Source: Dryococelus australis (Eukaryota > Arthropoda > Insecta > Phasmatodea > Phasmatidae). From it: DNA of 64,000 nt. The stretch spans positions 278,396,016-278,460,015 of the forward strand of contig CM056993.1 in assembly GCA_029891345.1 (NCBI GenBank), read 5' to 3'. The notes under the pieces were generated by a model. It had not been told where the DNA came from. It saw nothing but the letters and a program-made list of their open reading frames with translations, and did no database searches. The translations under genes and the position numbers were made by a program. Of the stretch, positions 22,653 to 34,449 are shown one piece after another (position 1 is the stretch's first letter; each line of letters opens with the position of its first letter).

Positions 22653-23739
22653 TAAAGGTGTTACGATGGCGGTGACACGTTGTGGGTACCTGTCTTGATA
22701 CAATCTACGAGCTCTGTGCGCATTGCAGCCTTCTGTGCTCTATACAAAATGCATGCCCACCATCTCTTCCCAATAGTACCTTGACTTGCTCACCTCGCGG
22801 TAGCTCGACACTCGCTGTCTGCCAATAAGCACGGCAAACATACTGTACACCTTATTCATAGGGTCAAATATTACCTATAGGTATGCATAACATGACACGT
22901 ACGTTCTCTACCAATGTATTGAAGTTTTCACAGCTGTCCCAGTATGCTTTTCTTGCAAACTGTTAGTCGGCGAGTTTTAGTCACTGAAGCCTTTTTTAGG
23001 TGTTACTAACACATAATTCATTTCTGCACTACATGCAAAGTTGCACTTTCATAATGAGGTGGCAACACTGATATGTGTACGAAGAGGATTGATTTGCACA
23101 GGGTTCGTGTTTGCATCTTGCACATTGTTATACTGTTACCTAGTGCACGAAACACCGTGTCTTAATATTTATCAGTTTCCATTTAATTTGATATATTCGG
23201 ATTTTAATACCTTACTCTCGGGGGTAGTTTTTTACCCTTTGGAGTCATTCGTGGACCTATGTACGTCAGGCATTTTGTAGCTGATTTTTCATGAGGAATA
23301 ACCTGGTGAAGATTATCGATAGAGTTTTCAAACTTCCTGTTTTGGGCGAGTTCCTTCTTTCCTACCGATAGTTTGTCTAGAATGTATGCGTTTGGTCTCC
23401 GTTTCGTTACTAGTTCTTCATGCGGTTAAAAACGTAATAACGGCACGGGAAATTATTTTTACGTTCTGGGCAATCACGCAGAAGGAAATATCCTTATGCA
23501 GACGGTTGTTTTAGGGTTAAGTGAATGTGTTTGATATATCGACTGACTAGAACCGACGCGTTTACCATGTAACTCCGAGAAACCTAGGTGTGTTAGCATT
23601 TAATGAACTCTTAGTCAAATGAGTTCGCCAGACAATTTAAGAAGAAACATCAGTGACTTAAGATCTGTAATATGCATATTTTATTGGATGTATGTATTGA
23701 AAGTTTGCATGGCAGAAGTGTTATGAGGAATGAGTGGTA
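22653..23739. other. No gene recognised
   Basis: Intergenic. The 79-codon frame at 23041-23280 has hydrophobic stretches but no recognisable features. Confidence 0.4.
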
Positions 23740-23985
23740 GGCAGGTGTGTGCGTGTGTGTGTGTGTGTCGGCGGTCTGCGTGCAGAAGAGCGGACGGGAG
23801 AGCAGCCAGGAAGGGCGCGGGCCTGCACGTAGCCACATGTGTGTCAGCAATGCGGCGTGCGGGGGCTGTGCGCGAGGCTAACGGGCACGCCGCTACTCTC
23901 TCCGCTGCCAAGAGGACGTCGAGACGCTGCCCGACACTGGCCCGCCTGGGCCACATTCCCGGCGTGGCCACCTGTGGGTGAAGTC
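23740..23985. other. CpG-rich island-like segment with (GT)n
   Basis: CpG- and GC-rich over about 250 bp in an otherwise AT-rich area, with a (GT)n run at 23746-23768. An 83-codon plus-strand frame (23730-23981) is Arg/Ala/Cys-rich, as composition alone would give. A GGTGAAG splice-donor-like string lies at its end. It could be a promoter or first-exon region of a host gene, or simply a GC-rich repeat. I cannot decide. Confidence 0.3.
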
Positions 23986-24228
23986 CTGTCTCTCACACTC
24001 CCCATGCACAATACATTCATCTCGATCTCCTGCACCTACGCACGATAGGACACGGACCCCATGCCTGATTTTCCAGAAGGGGTGTCTGCCTCCCAGGCTG
24101 AGCTTGAATCGTGAGGAGGCAAGACTTAACGTCTCGTTGACAACGAGGTCATTAGCGACGGCTGTTCAGAGAGGCAGGAACGAGGGAAGAATCGGTCGTG
24201 GCCTATAGCATTCCCCTAGTGTGATTTC

Positions 24229-24335
24229 GGGACACCGGGGAAAAGTGACATCAGGATATCCGGACCAGGATTCGAATCCAGTTCCTCCCGAATGCGAGTC
24301 TGAACGTTTACCATTGCGACACCTCGCTCGGTAAT
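24229..24335 (-). mobile_element. tRNA-derived SINE-2 head
   Basis: On the minus strand, GAGGTGTCGCAATGGTAAAC fits a tRNA A-box region and GGATTCGAATCC a perfect B box, 40-50 bp apart. The flanking TCACTTTTCCCCGGTGTCCC is the presumed tRNA-unrelated body. Distinct from SINE-1. Confidence 0.65.
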
Positions 24336-25331
24336 CATGATGATGATCGGCTTGGTGGGGATTTGGTCGACTTCTTAACAGTCAGATCATTGGGACTCCA
24401 ATAATGAATTTCTACGGGTAGAATTTCAAATGTATGGAGAATAAGCCGAAGACCCACTAGTTAGGCTTGCATTAAGATGTGGATCTGAGGGTATCGGAGT
24501 TTGAAGTCCCAACTGAGTGCTGCCTTATTATGCAAGGACGACAAGTGTCGGAGAATAGGAAGGAGGAGTACGGGCTGACCTAGAACACGTTTCAGGGTCC
24601 CTCATAAGTGTTTGCATGGCGAGGAGCGAGTATTAAGTTTATAAATCCCTATTGACGGGCCCTTATTTTGGTTGGTACGTCCGATGTCGGAATGTGAAGT
24701 ACTCATGCTGGTAGTGGTTGAAAATTCGCTAAGGTGGCGGAGATTCTCCTAATAATAAGAACGTAACCAGTGTGCCAAGGAGAAAGTTCGAAAATAAGAT
24801 CGTTTATAAACCTTGGGTAAGTAGGGTGCATGGAAGAATTTGTTTTATTTAATGTTTCCGGATAGGGCTGGATGAAGAAAACCCACTACATCCTTGCGTG
24901 GGAATGCGGAAATATTTTGGGCGGTCCCCATGCTTTGTTAACCGAAAGATCTTTTTGTCTACCAGGCTGTACTTGAATCACGGGAAATTGTGATGGTTTT
25001 CGCCTGATGGTGGGCTGGTCAACTCCTTAACAGCCAGAAAGTCTGGGCCCAAGCAGAAATTTCCACTTGAAGAAATTAAACTGTATAGTAATGGATGAGC
25101 AGAGCTCTGTAGGGCGAGCAATGTATTGCATGTTCAGAACACCATAACTTGGGCCCGGAGATCTTAGGCGCTGTCAGTGAGTCGGTAAACCTCAAAATCG
25201 TCGATTAAAATGAAGTAGTATGGTCTGACCAATAAACCCGCTTGAGGTTATCTCTTCTTGACTCGTGATGGCGTGGGAGGAAGAGGGCGAGAGGATGGAT
25301 ATTTCTCCTTGCGGGCTCTCGTTTTGTCTGG
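24336..25331. repeat. Dispersed repeat pieces, no gene
   Basis: 24345-24415 and 25000-25070 are related: both carry GGTCRACTYCTTAACAGYCAG followed by a GGG and AATTTC block. CCAGGCTGAGCTTGAATCRYG near 24093 recurs in altered form near 24963. These are likely decayed retroelement pieces, perhaps the bodies of SINE-2-type units. Confidence 0.45.
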
Positions 25332-25566
25332 TATATGCTGTTCACGGTAAAGTGAGTACTTTTTGAGGCAGTCTCATCAGACATAACGACCAATAAATAC
25401 ATTTCGTTGTGACGTCGGACTTTGCGTTTTGAGTATGGTGAAATGTATTGCATTTATTACTCGCATGACAGCGTTTACTTTAACAAGTGGTGGAAGGACA
25501 TAGATTGAATGAAAGAAAAAATTACCAGGGCTTCGAAAGTGCTCACTTTACCGAGGAAAGCCTATA
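25332..25566. mobile_element. MITE M1-related element e (different interior)
   Basis: 235 bp with M1-type ends (TATATGCTGTTCACGGTAAAG and GCTCACTTTACCGAGG) but an interior unrelated to copies a-d. It is a distinct non-autonomous subfamily using the same terminal sequence, presumably mobilised by the same transposase. Confidence 0.7.
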
Positions 25567-25638
25567 CACCTAGGTCAGGTGGGTTGGATTCGTGCAGGTG
25601 GTGGTTGAAAATTCACTACATGTTTATTTATTAATCCC

Positions 25639-25639
25639 T

Positions 25640-25691
<52 letters not shown>
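25639..25691. repeat. Poly(A) run, ~53 nt
   Basis: An uninterrupted A tract, probably the tail of a retroposon whose body (25567-25638) is not recognised. The Phe-only open frames on the minus strand are artefacts. Confidence 0.9.
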
Positions 25692-25695
<4 letters not shown>

Positions 25696-25866
25696 AGCTT
25701 GGTTTCTGCTTGGATGAGTAAATATATTAATGTTAAATTGTACTGTAGTGCAGAGTCTCGATTCCTTGATAGACATAACGTTGAAGATGAATAAATCCAA
25801 ACTGTATGGTAAAAGATGAGGCCTGTCGGGACACCCAACAAGTGTCTCAAAAATTAAGGAGTACAA

Positions 25867-26084
25867 CGGGTTGGCCGTAGTCTAGTTCATAGTTGTGATA
25901 CCCTTTACTGTGCGGTGGGTTAAACAGCCATTCTTTTCGAGCTTCCGCCGGCCCACTTGTCCCGCTCTGATGGGATGACTCGTGCAGGCGGTTAGTTCGT
26001 GTTGCTATGCATTAGGGACTTCGGTCTCTTATCAAGAAAAATGAGACGTCCATAAACAATAAACGAAAAAAAAAAAAAAAAAAT
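25867..26084 (+). mobile_element. Poly(A)-tailed short retroposon (SINE-like)
   Basis: A 200-bp segment beginning near GGCCGTAGTCTAGTTC and ending in an A tract of about 18. A region resembling a degenerate A box (GGCCGTAGTCTAGTTCATAG) lies at its start. Not matched elsewhere in the window. Confidence 0.4.
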
Positions 26085-26773
26085 AGGACGGTGTGCCTCG
26101 GAAGGCAAAAATTGTAAGGGGTACACAAATAATTGACTTTATTTATTTATTTATCACAGAGGGGCTTGCGCAAAACGGGGGCATACAGAAACTAGTGTTT
26201 CACACCTCTCACTTGACTTTAAACAGGCTCCGCCATTGGATCAATGGTGTAAACTTTGGCATTAATCCCTGGCTCCCGTTTGCGAAGGTTCTCACGTGGA
26301 CACACATGCGGTGCTCTTGTTTGCTCCTCTGTCCTAATTCAGCCGCTGCTCCATCACATCTCTCATATCATCACACCTTCTGGCAGGCAGAAACGACTGT
26401 TCTGTCCCTCCGGGTAGGTCAGCTACCTCCATTTAGCCCTAGCTTCCTCTCATCCGTAGTGAGTTCGCCTGAAGGCTGGGACATCATGAATATATTAATT
26501 TTAAGTGACTCCAATTCAAAATGTGCGACTTTTAGCCTAGCTTAAAACCAACTCTTAATAGAAATGTGATTGTAATTCAGAAATATTCACCATGATAGAG
26601 CGTAAATATATATGGGAAACATCCGGGAGAATAAAACACAACCCTATTGGAAGATGTAATTAAACAACGTACTATTGTGAAGAATTGTAAACCTGTGTAG
26701 CCGTTCCTTTATATAGAGCGGATGTCTTTTTGGTCAAGGAACTAGTGCACCACCGCCTCAAGACAATCCGGGT
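26085..26773. other. No supported gene
   Basis: The longest open frame (26093-26545, 150 codons) shows no motif, membrane pattern or family resemblance. It begins directly after a poly(A) tract and carries TTTATTTATTTATT, so I treat it as non-coding. Confidence 0.45.
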
Positions 26774-27033
26774 ACAGAGTACTTGGAGCACAGAGGTGAA
26801 ACAGCAGCCTATACCGTGAACTCCAGCCGCACAAGTCGGAACGTCGGCAATCAGCACCTCGTAACTTATTCGCCAGCGGCTAGCTCCGCCAGTAGGAGAT
26901 CTTACACAGCACGCTGTAGCCATTCAGACACAAGGCCCGTTACAGATTCTCGCGCAGCCAATCAGAGAATGGATACGCCCACATCAAAGGAACCGCTACG
27001 CCATTTCGCCTCTGTGTACTTATCTACTCTGTG
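26774..27033. mobile_element. MITE M2 copy b (intact)
   Basis: 260 bp with ends CAGAGTACTTGGAGCACAGA and the reverse complement of TGTGTACTTATCTACTCTG. It is the reference for the split copy at 17829-20394. Confidence 0.75.
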
Positions 27034-27209
27034 ATTGGGGCGCGGTTCCCGGCGAGGCCAGACGTTGCCGCTGGCCGGATTGATTTCTCCGAGCACACCA
27101 GATTCATTTCGTACAGGGAATATCGGTTAGAGTACGCATGCTAGTTGCGCTGTAACCTCTGGCCATGTTCTAACATTGGGTTGCTTTTTGCCAATATAAT
27201 CGTGGATAG

Positions 27210-27443
27210 CGTGAGTGAGTGACGAGATTAGGTGAAACGATGAGGGTGAAACGAGGAGAGTATAGAACAGCGCCAGAATGAAAGGACGGGGGGAACAGAA
27301 GATCCCCGAGAAAACCCGCCTACCAGCGGCATCGTCCCGCACGATTCCTACATGCGAAGATCCGGGAGCGACCCCGCCGGGAATCGAGCCTGGATCGCCT
27401 TGGTGGGAGGCGAGTAGTCTAGCTACAACACTACCGCTGCTTG
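27210..27443 (-). mobile_element. tRNA-derived SINE-1, near full length
   Basis: Minus-strand head with a B box in the GGCTCGATTCCCGGC region, followed by the same body as 20430-20663 (CGGGTTTTCTCGGGGATC near the middle). The tail differs by short indels. Confidence 0.8.
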
Positions 27444-27629
27444 TGATAGCATTTGAGACTATAAAACGGTGTATGAACAAATGTGAAAAGGATGACAAAC
27501 TTCTCATTGTGCGGGGGAAACATTCTGACAGCGCCTAACAGCGATGTATTCGAAGCGGGATGCAGACGGAGCTTCAAATGAATGCAGGGACGAAGAAAAC
27601 GGATGCACCCCGAGAAAATCTACTCGCAA

Positions 27630-27745
27630 ATTGTAATACCTACAACACGCCGAAATACAGGTTTGACCCCGCATAGAATTGAACTCGGTTCATGTCGTGG
27701 TGAAAGGCGAGCTTTCTGACCACCACACCACAATGGCCCTCCCGC
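27630..27745 (-). mobile_element. tRNA-derived SINE-3 head
   Basis: On the minus strand, GGTGTGGTGGTCAGAAAGCT fits an A box region and GAGTTCAATTC a B box. A Gly-rich 5' start (GGGAGGGCC) resembles that of SINE-1, but the body differs. Confidence 0.55.
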
Positions 27746-27995
27746 GGAGTTTTTTTTCTTTTGTTCTCCGGGAGGAATACGTGTTACCAACGCCACCGAG
27801 TACTGGTTTTAAGTCCGTACCAACTCCCAGCGCCCAAATTAGACATAAATCCGTGCGGGTCAGTCTACAGTCGAAGCTTTTCAGGTAATTTATTCGGAAA
27901 AAATCGTAGAGAAATAATTCTTAGTACAAACCTTAATTTTGGTGTAAGAAATAATATATCAAAAGTCAATTGGATCCGAGGTGTGCCCGCTGTAC

Positions 27996-28249
27996 TACAC
28001 TGTAAAAAAATGTACAAAAACTTATTTTATTATATCTGTCTATTAATATGGTTTTTACTGTAAGGCATGTGTTATAAAAACCGAAGACAATTAAATTAAC
28101 TACAAAAAAAGTAGTAAGCATTTTGTTTTGTAGACATGTTTGTCTTCGCAATGTAGTGGTTTGAAGGTGGTTTAGAAAGTAAACTTACAAGTAAAATCAA
28201 CGGAGAGAAACTATAAAAATCAGTTTTTTTGTAGACATCTTACAGCGTA
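27996..28249. mobile_element. MITE M5
   Basis: 254 bp, A/T-rich. Left end TACACTGTAAAAAAATGTAC, right end the reverse complement of GTAGACATCTTACAGCGTA. The inverted ends pair over about 20 bp with a few mismatches. Non-coding. Confidence 0.6.
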
Positions 28250-29932
28250 GCGCAGTGATAATAGTTCAAATATAATATGACTTATGATATATTATTCATT
28301 ACATCAAAATGCAGATGTGTGCCAAAAATTATGTCTCTGCGACTGCCCCCTCCCCAAGTTTAGTCTCAAAGATGCCAAGGCCACAACTTGGACGAAGTTG
28401 TCCCGGTAGCACGCTCATCCCATTCATTCGCGCGGCAGAAGAAAGCCAAGGCGCCCTCGATTAGGACATGGCCAAGGTCAGGGGAACACAAATACGGCAG
28501 CTGGTGAACCGGCGAAGGCCAGCTAGTAACTGTCTTTTATTTATATGGCAGAGACGCAACCGACCAAAACACGCTGCCTCAGAGCAGTGACGTAACCACG
28601 TCTTTCGGAATTATACAGCCAGCAGATTAATAATAAAAAAAAAAAAAAATTCCTAATGCAATAATTTAAACAGGAATTTCGAAAACATTCATTAATTGTA
28701 ATAATGATATTTAATTTTATACATTAACGTTATTCGTTCTAAAGGCATTCATCTCAATAACTCCAAAGTTAACCGAGTCATTTAGAGACCTTATAATAGC
28801 CCATTCACATACTCCTAATTTTTCAGAAGCCCTGGTGAATTTCTACTGCTAGGATATTCCTCCGCCCCATGCAAACAAAACTTAACCGAGTCTAGAAAAT
28901 TACACTAAAGAGACAACGCACCGCGCTCGTGCGCACTCAGTGTAATAATATATTTTGCATAGGAACTATTTGTTGCTATTGGTTACCAACACACCTATTT
29001 TATCTCTGTTTATATTCATATTGATTACAAGTAAATATTAAAATTTATAGATAAAATATAACTGTATTTTTAATACAACAAAAAATAAGGCAATTTTATG
29101 ATCTTTCATGCTAACACAAATAACAACCGCTCGCGATAGCTACCATAAAAAAAAACACGTTATAAATGGTGATATTTGTCAAATGTTTGATTCAAAAAGT
29201 TTGAAGAAACAGCGAATAGACTCTATTATTTCTTTGTGTACATTATTGTCAGAGGTAAGATAATTTAACGAATTCTCTTTTTTTTTTTTTGTCACTGTAG
29301 ACTCCAAACACATATACTCGAGTGTTCCTTTATGATTGGACCACAGTGATTATGGTATTCTCTATTCAGATCTTTAGCGGGTATTAAACAGGAAGAAGTA
29401 ATGTGGCCCTATCAAGTGCAACCAAGGTGAATAGAAAAAGAAGAAGAAATATCTCCCACCATGGCAGCGGCCAACGTATCAACACATTGTGGGACGAGTG
29501 CGTAAAGGACTGAAAAGTTTAGGCTGCTGCCAAATGAATTTGCGAAATTATCTTCCCTATAGTTTAGTCGCGGTTTCTTCACACTTTTGGTTTGAATCAA
29601 ACTTTGGAAAAACCACCTCGTGTACGACGTGCTTGGATGTTTCCTAAATATGTCATGTATCGTAATTGTTTTACGCTTATACTCACGTAAAAGAATCTTA
29701 TTATTGTTGAAGTGAACATTTATTTATATTTTGCCTTTAAATTATAACATTTCTTTTATATTTAATATAAATAAAAAACAGGACTAAAATAGGCGTGTTG
29801 GTAATGCTTAGTAAGAAATAATTCCTACGATAAATATTATTGAAGTGAATGCGCGCGAATGTGGTACGCTGTCCTTTTGGTGTAATTCTAGAGATTTGGT
29901 TAAGATTTGTTAAAGCGGAGGAATATCTTGAG
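28250..29932. other. No gene recognised
   Basis: Mostly AT-rich. 28320-28620 is GC-richer without a recognisable frame. Confidence 0.5.
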
Positions 29933-30150
29933 AGTAGAACATAAGCAGAGTTCAGAGAAGTTGGAAGAAACCGTGAATAGGCAATATTTATTGTATACTA
30001 AGAGCCCAGCCCGTGAGCTTTTTTTTTTAGTATTGTCACGTGCCTAGAATAGTTACTGTTACAAATTTTGGTTGTCATATATATATATATGCAATACGAT
30101 TTTTGTCTGTCTTCGAATGGTTATCATACAAAGACAGACAAAAAACGTAT

Positions 30151-30223
<73 letters not shown>

Positions 30224-30368
30224 GCACGCAACCAAAATTTGTAACAGTAACTATTCTAGGCACGTGACAATACTAAAAAAAAGCTCACGGGCTGGGCCCC
30301 TAGTATACAATAAATATTGCCCATTCACGGTTTCTTCCAACTTCTCTGAACTCTGCTTATGTTCTACT
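29933..30368. repeat. Near-perfect 436-bp palindrome
   Basis: The left arm (29933-30113) returns in reverse complement at 30128-30368. Over roughly 145 bp outside the TA/CA repeat I count only two substitutions and one A/T-run length change. The arms meet around 30114-30127, with GTCTGTCTT on one side and AAGACAGAC on the other. The right arm is longer because it carries an expanded (TA)n(CA)n tract. It would fold as a long hairpin. No coding sequence. Confidence 0.9.
30154..30222. repeat. (TA)n(CA)n microsatellite
   Basis: A long TA run followed by about ten CA units, inside the right arm of the palindrome. The left arm has only a short TA run. Confidence 0.95.
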
Positions 30369-30377
30369 GCTGCGACT

Positions 30378-30745
30378 GCTGCCCCATTTGATATTTCTCT
30401 ATCCACTTGGCCACTGTGGCCCCACTTGATATAGTTCTATCCACTGAGCCATTGCGGCCCCACGTGGAATCGCTCTAAAGGACCTATTTGATATATATCT
30501 ACCCACTTGGCAACTTTGGCCCCACTTGATATAGTTCTATCCACTGAGCCATTTCGGCCCCACTTGGAATCGCTCTAAAGGCCCTATTTGATATATATCT
30601 ACCCACTTGGCAACTTTGGCCCCACTTGATATAGTTCTATCCACTGAGCCATTGCGGCCCCACTTGGAATCGCTCTGTCCACTGGGCCACTGTGGCCCCG
30701 CTTGGAATCATTCTATCCACTGAGCCACTGCGACCCCACTTGGAA
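30378..30745. repeat. Minisatellite with ~100-bp higher-order unit
   Basis: Short units built on CCACTGAGCCATTGCGGCCC alternate with TTGATATAGTTCTAT and TTGGAATCGCTCT spacers. The block starting CCTATTTGATATATATCTACC recurs after exactly 100 bp (30483 and 30583). Later units (30660-30745) lack the long spacer. Confidence 0.85.
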
Positions 30746-31011
30746 ATTAACTCAACATTCAAGCGGGAAATTTAAAGTAAACAAAAATAATATTCCATTA
30801 CCTTCTTATCTCTATGCGATAATCTCTATGCAGTAATACAAAAATTTCATATAGGAAAAAAGTAATTAAAAATGAGTTTTTAGGGCAAAAGGTAATAATT
30901 GCATAATCTGATCTTGCTGAAATTCGAACTTGACCTGTATTTGACCGTAAGGATTCGCTCTGTAAAATTTGAAGAACTTCTGTTGAGTTTCAAGGGACTT
31001 AGAAGTATTAA

Positions 31012-31093
<82 letters not shown>

Positions 31094-31839
31094 TCTCATT
31101 ATATAGGATGGTCCGACCATGAAAAACTTAACACTGTCATGGAAACAAAGAACTGTAATCTTACGACTTTAAATGGCACTGTGAAACTCTGACAAACGCG
31201 TGTTACTATTACGACAGTAATTAATCTAGCATGAAATAAATACAACAAAGAAGCTGGTTTCAGCTATCGCTAACTTAAATGCTTCACTTGAAAGCAAATG
31301 CTTAAACTTTGAACTATTTCCCCTAATTTGTTACGACCATTAAACTTAAGTACTACATTTAGCGTGTGCGTTAAAAATGCGCATATGAAATCACAAACAA
31401 TAATATGTTTTCAGAGGTTGATTTCGAAAGTGTTTTTGTTAACAGTGAACAAATTAGGTATATTCATTTTCTTTTTTTTTGCTAGACATCGTGGTATAGG
31501 CTGCTGGGCTTGTTAAGCACACGCCCTTCTACTCAAGTACGTCACTGAAACTAATGTAGCTTAATCAGCTGAAGAAAGCGATTTAAAAAATAATAATTCA
31601 TAGAAAGTTGTATCCGTACAACACGAAGGAATGCTGGCCTACAATCCTACCTTCTTACTTTGAGGAGGGGAAGGGGTAGTGTTGTCAGAAACTTTCACGT
31701 GTGTGAACAAGTAGTTGTTCGTAGAAAACGCACCACCAATGTAACGGATGTGCGAAGAATCGGCACACAGGGAAGAATTGTGTTTGCCGAGACCGGCGTA
31801 AATAGTCGCGTTTCCAGGGGCGACATTCTCATTCACTTT
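30746..31839. other. No gene; (CAGA)n(GA)n microsatellite
   Basis: 31016-31091 is a CAGA run followed by GA repeats. The rest is AT-rich intergenic sequence with no recognised feature. Confidence 0.6.
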
Positions 31840-31986
31840 CTGGGTCGCTCCCGGATTTTCGCACGATTCCGCTGCTCGGCGGATTTTTTCGGGGATATCC
31901 CGCCCACCCCCGCCCTTGTATTTCAGCGCTGCTCCATTCTCTCCTCACTTCACCCTCATTGGCTCTCAAGACTTCGTGAGGGTAAC
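31840..31986 (+). mobile_element. SINE-1, 5'-truncated
   Basis: Begins inside the SINE body (GGTCGCTCCCGGATTTTCGC) and runs to the tail block CCCTCATTGGCTCTCAAGAC. The tRNA-like promoter head is missing, typical of truncated LINE-driven insertion. Confidence 0.75.
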
Positions 31987-34111
31987 ATGGAATCTTGTTC
32001 ACTACAAGTAAACTACATTCGCATGTCACTTGTTTTAAACAATAAATTGTCTGATACTTAACGTCGATATTATTGGAGTTTTACTAACGCACAAAAGTTT
32101 AATGCATTTTTAAAGTCCTTTAGTGTACACAAACAGCTGTGGGGAAATATCGATTACTAGACTTCCAGTAACTTAAAAAACCAAGGGAGAAATAGATTTA
32201 TTTTCTTATGTGTGAAACACAGTTTGTTTGTATATCTTGTCATCAGATAGGTATTACATTGCAAATATTTTGAAGTTACAGTCGTGTTGGACCAAGCATT
32301 AGAATTTTATAAGCAAAAAGTTTTTCCTTATAAGAAAAGTTTTAGGTGGAAATTGTAATGTAATATCTTATACGAATTATTTGCGTGGATAGATTTTTTG
32401 CAAAACATACATTGACTGTTACAAACTAACTTGAAAGTATATAATGTCAAAATTGGCGCTATTTGATAAAGCTTATGAACTGCAACAAAGTGATGGAAAA
32501 GCATTTGAGCAACATTTACGTGAATGGAACATGTCCTAGGGGTATAAATTTGTGTTATTTTGAATATATTTAATAAAGTATTTTAGTAACCATGAATTTT
32601 GATAATTACAAAAATATTTTCTCTATTGTTATAAATACCGGGGAAAGGTTAGTGTTTGCAAAACTGAATTGAAATTAAATACTGCAAATATTTGCATCAT
32701 TGAAAGCACTGAAAATGTTAATATCTTTCCTATATTTTACCAGAAAAAATATTAAACTTATAGATATAAATATATATTTATAAGTATCATTTACAATTTT
32801 TTCCCCATCACTTTAATACAGCTGCGATAAATTGTCTGCTGTATGGCGGGCTAGAAGCTAAATCGCCAATACATTGACGAATTTTCTGTATTTAATACTG
32901 AAGAAAATGTATTTTAATCGGTTCGCATTGATGTGTTATGTTCAGGAACGAAGGAAACGATTGCCATGCTCAAGCCAATTGCATTTCCATGTAGCTGCCA
33001 TATGTATATCATACCAAACAATTTTATTTTTGTGTTAAGAAGCGTGTAAAACAGAGGGACTATGTTTATTATCTGAGTATAGACATAATAAACATCAACA
33101 ACAGTAGTAGGGAAATGTTCCTTGACGCGCAAGGGCGTGGGGCGTAGGGGCACAGGAGCCGGCCTCCGCCATGTTGTTACGTCACCCGTCCACTATCTTT
33201 GACCCATATGACATTGACCGTGACATTTGACCCGTGACCGTGATCTTGACCCCGGTGTCCTCTAACCTCACAACCTCAAAAAATTGCAAAAAAAAAAATT
33301 CTTTAAAAATTATTTGAAAAATGTAATACAACATTTTTTTAATGAAATCGTTAAAGAAATTTATAACAAATTATTACTAAGAAATTATAAAAATTAAAAA
33401 AAAAATATTTTGAAAATATTAAAAAGTTATTTCAATTATTTTCAAATTTTAGTCTCCCGGTAGTTATTTTTCCTAACAATTTCCCTTTTTCCCTTAACAT
33501 TTCCCTTGTTTCGAATAAAATTTCCCTTTTCTGCTTAAAAAAATTCCGAAAAATCTATAAAAACTTATGTAAGAATTTATTTAAAAGAAAGAACTTACAT
33601 TTCCGAAGGTTCTCCCAGCACCACGTCCAGCAGACGACAGACTCCCTCACCCCCACTCCCCCCCCCCCAAATATACTCATTCTAACGTATAACACCATTT
33701 TTTTTTCGTACATAATTTATTTACACATGTTACTAGAGGTGGCCATATTTGTTTTTGCTGTTCGTCATTTGTTTATATATGTTACTGGATGCAGTCATAT
33801 TGCTAAGTGCAGTTCTTTATGCTTGTTTTTTACTGTCATTTGTTTTAGAGTTTATGTCTTACCTTCGTTCGGTTACCATATTAGATTTCATATATTTACA
33901 TCAACTATGTACGATCAAGTGACAGCGATATTTATTTATGTGTTTAAAGTATAGGTTGAGCTGATTACCCCCGCCAATGTTTTTCATTGGCTAATTAGTG
34001 TTTAGTCGACAAGCCTCCTCCACTTTCGTTCCATCAATTACTCACTTTAGTTTGACTCCCTCCATGTTAAATTATATATTTTCAACACATAGGTAGTATC
34101 AATTATGCCGC
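31987..34111. other. No gene recognised; TGACC-rich patch
   Basis: Mostly AT-rich. 33165-33270 contains about eight TGACC/TTGACC words in one orientation within 100 bp (GACCCGTGACCGTGATCTTG region), then poly-A-rich DNA. 33440-33540 has repeats of TTTCCCTT. It is probably a repeat terminus. Confidence 0.45.
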
Positions 34112-34409
34112 CTGCTATCGGCCTGTACCAAATGGTGACATTGGCCATTCCTGCAAAGTACTTAAACCGACATATTTATTATTTTTATTCTTATATATAA
34201 AGCGGAGAGGTTTTTGGAATAAAACACAGCATATCATTTTACATAAAATTTGTTGTACACATAATAAAATACACAAGTTTATTCACTGCTCGATGTCCGC
34301 CTCGGCGACTCAAGAATCGAAGCGGGCAGGGAAACCCCACCACTTGAAGTCGCCCTTCCGTTAAGTCGTTTAGACACCTTCTCAAACCTTGAAGCTGGCG
34401 ATGCTCGAA
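34112..34409 (+). repeat. Left terminal inverted repeat of 6.1-kb element
   Basis: Pairs with 39889-40198. Landmarks shared in reverse complement include CTGTACCAAATGGTGACATT, CATTCCTGCAAAGTACTTAA, AATAAAACACAGCAT and CGATGTCCGCCTCGGCGAC. Divergence is moderate, with many substitutions and a few indels. Confidence 0.85.
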
Positions 34410-34449
34410 GACGACCAAACATTTATAGTGTGTGAAAAGTCAACTGCGC

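Noticed and set aside
25575-25866. Poly-Phe frames on the minus strand
   Set aside because: Direct product of the A53 tract.
26093-26545. 150-codon plus-strand frame
   Set aside because: Starts right after a poly(A) tract, has no domain or homology I recognise, and crosses simple TTTA repeats.
30040-30434. Frames through the TA/CA repeat, up to 120 codons
   Set aside because: Their length comes from the microsatellite and palindrome, not from coding constraint.
30366-30745. CRISPR-like array
   Set aside because: Repeats are variable, spacers are themselves repeated, and the genome is eukaryotic; it is a minisatellite.
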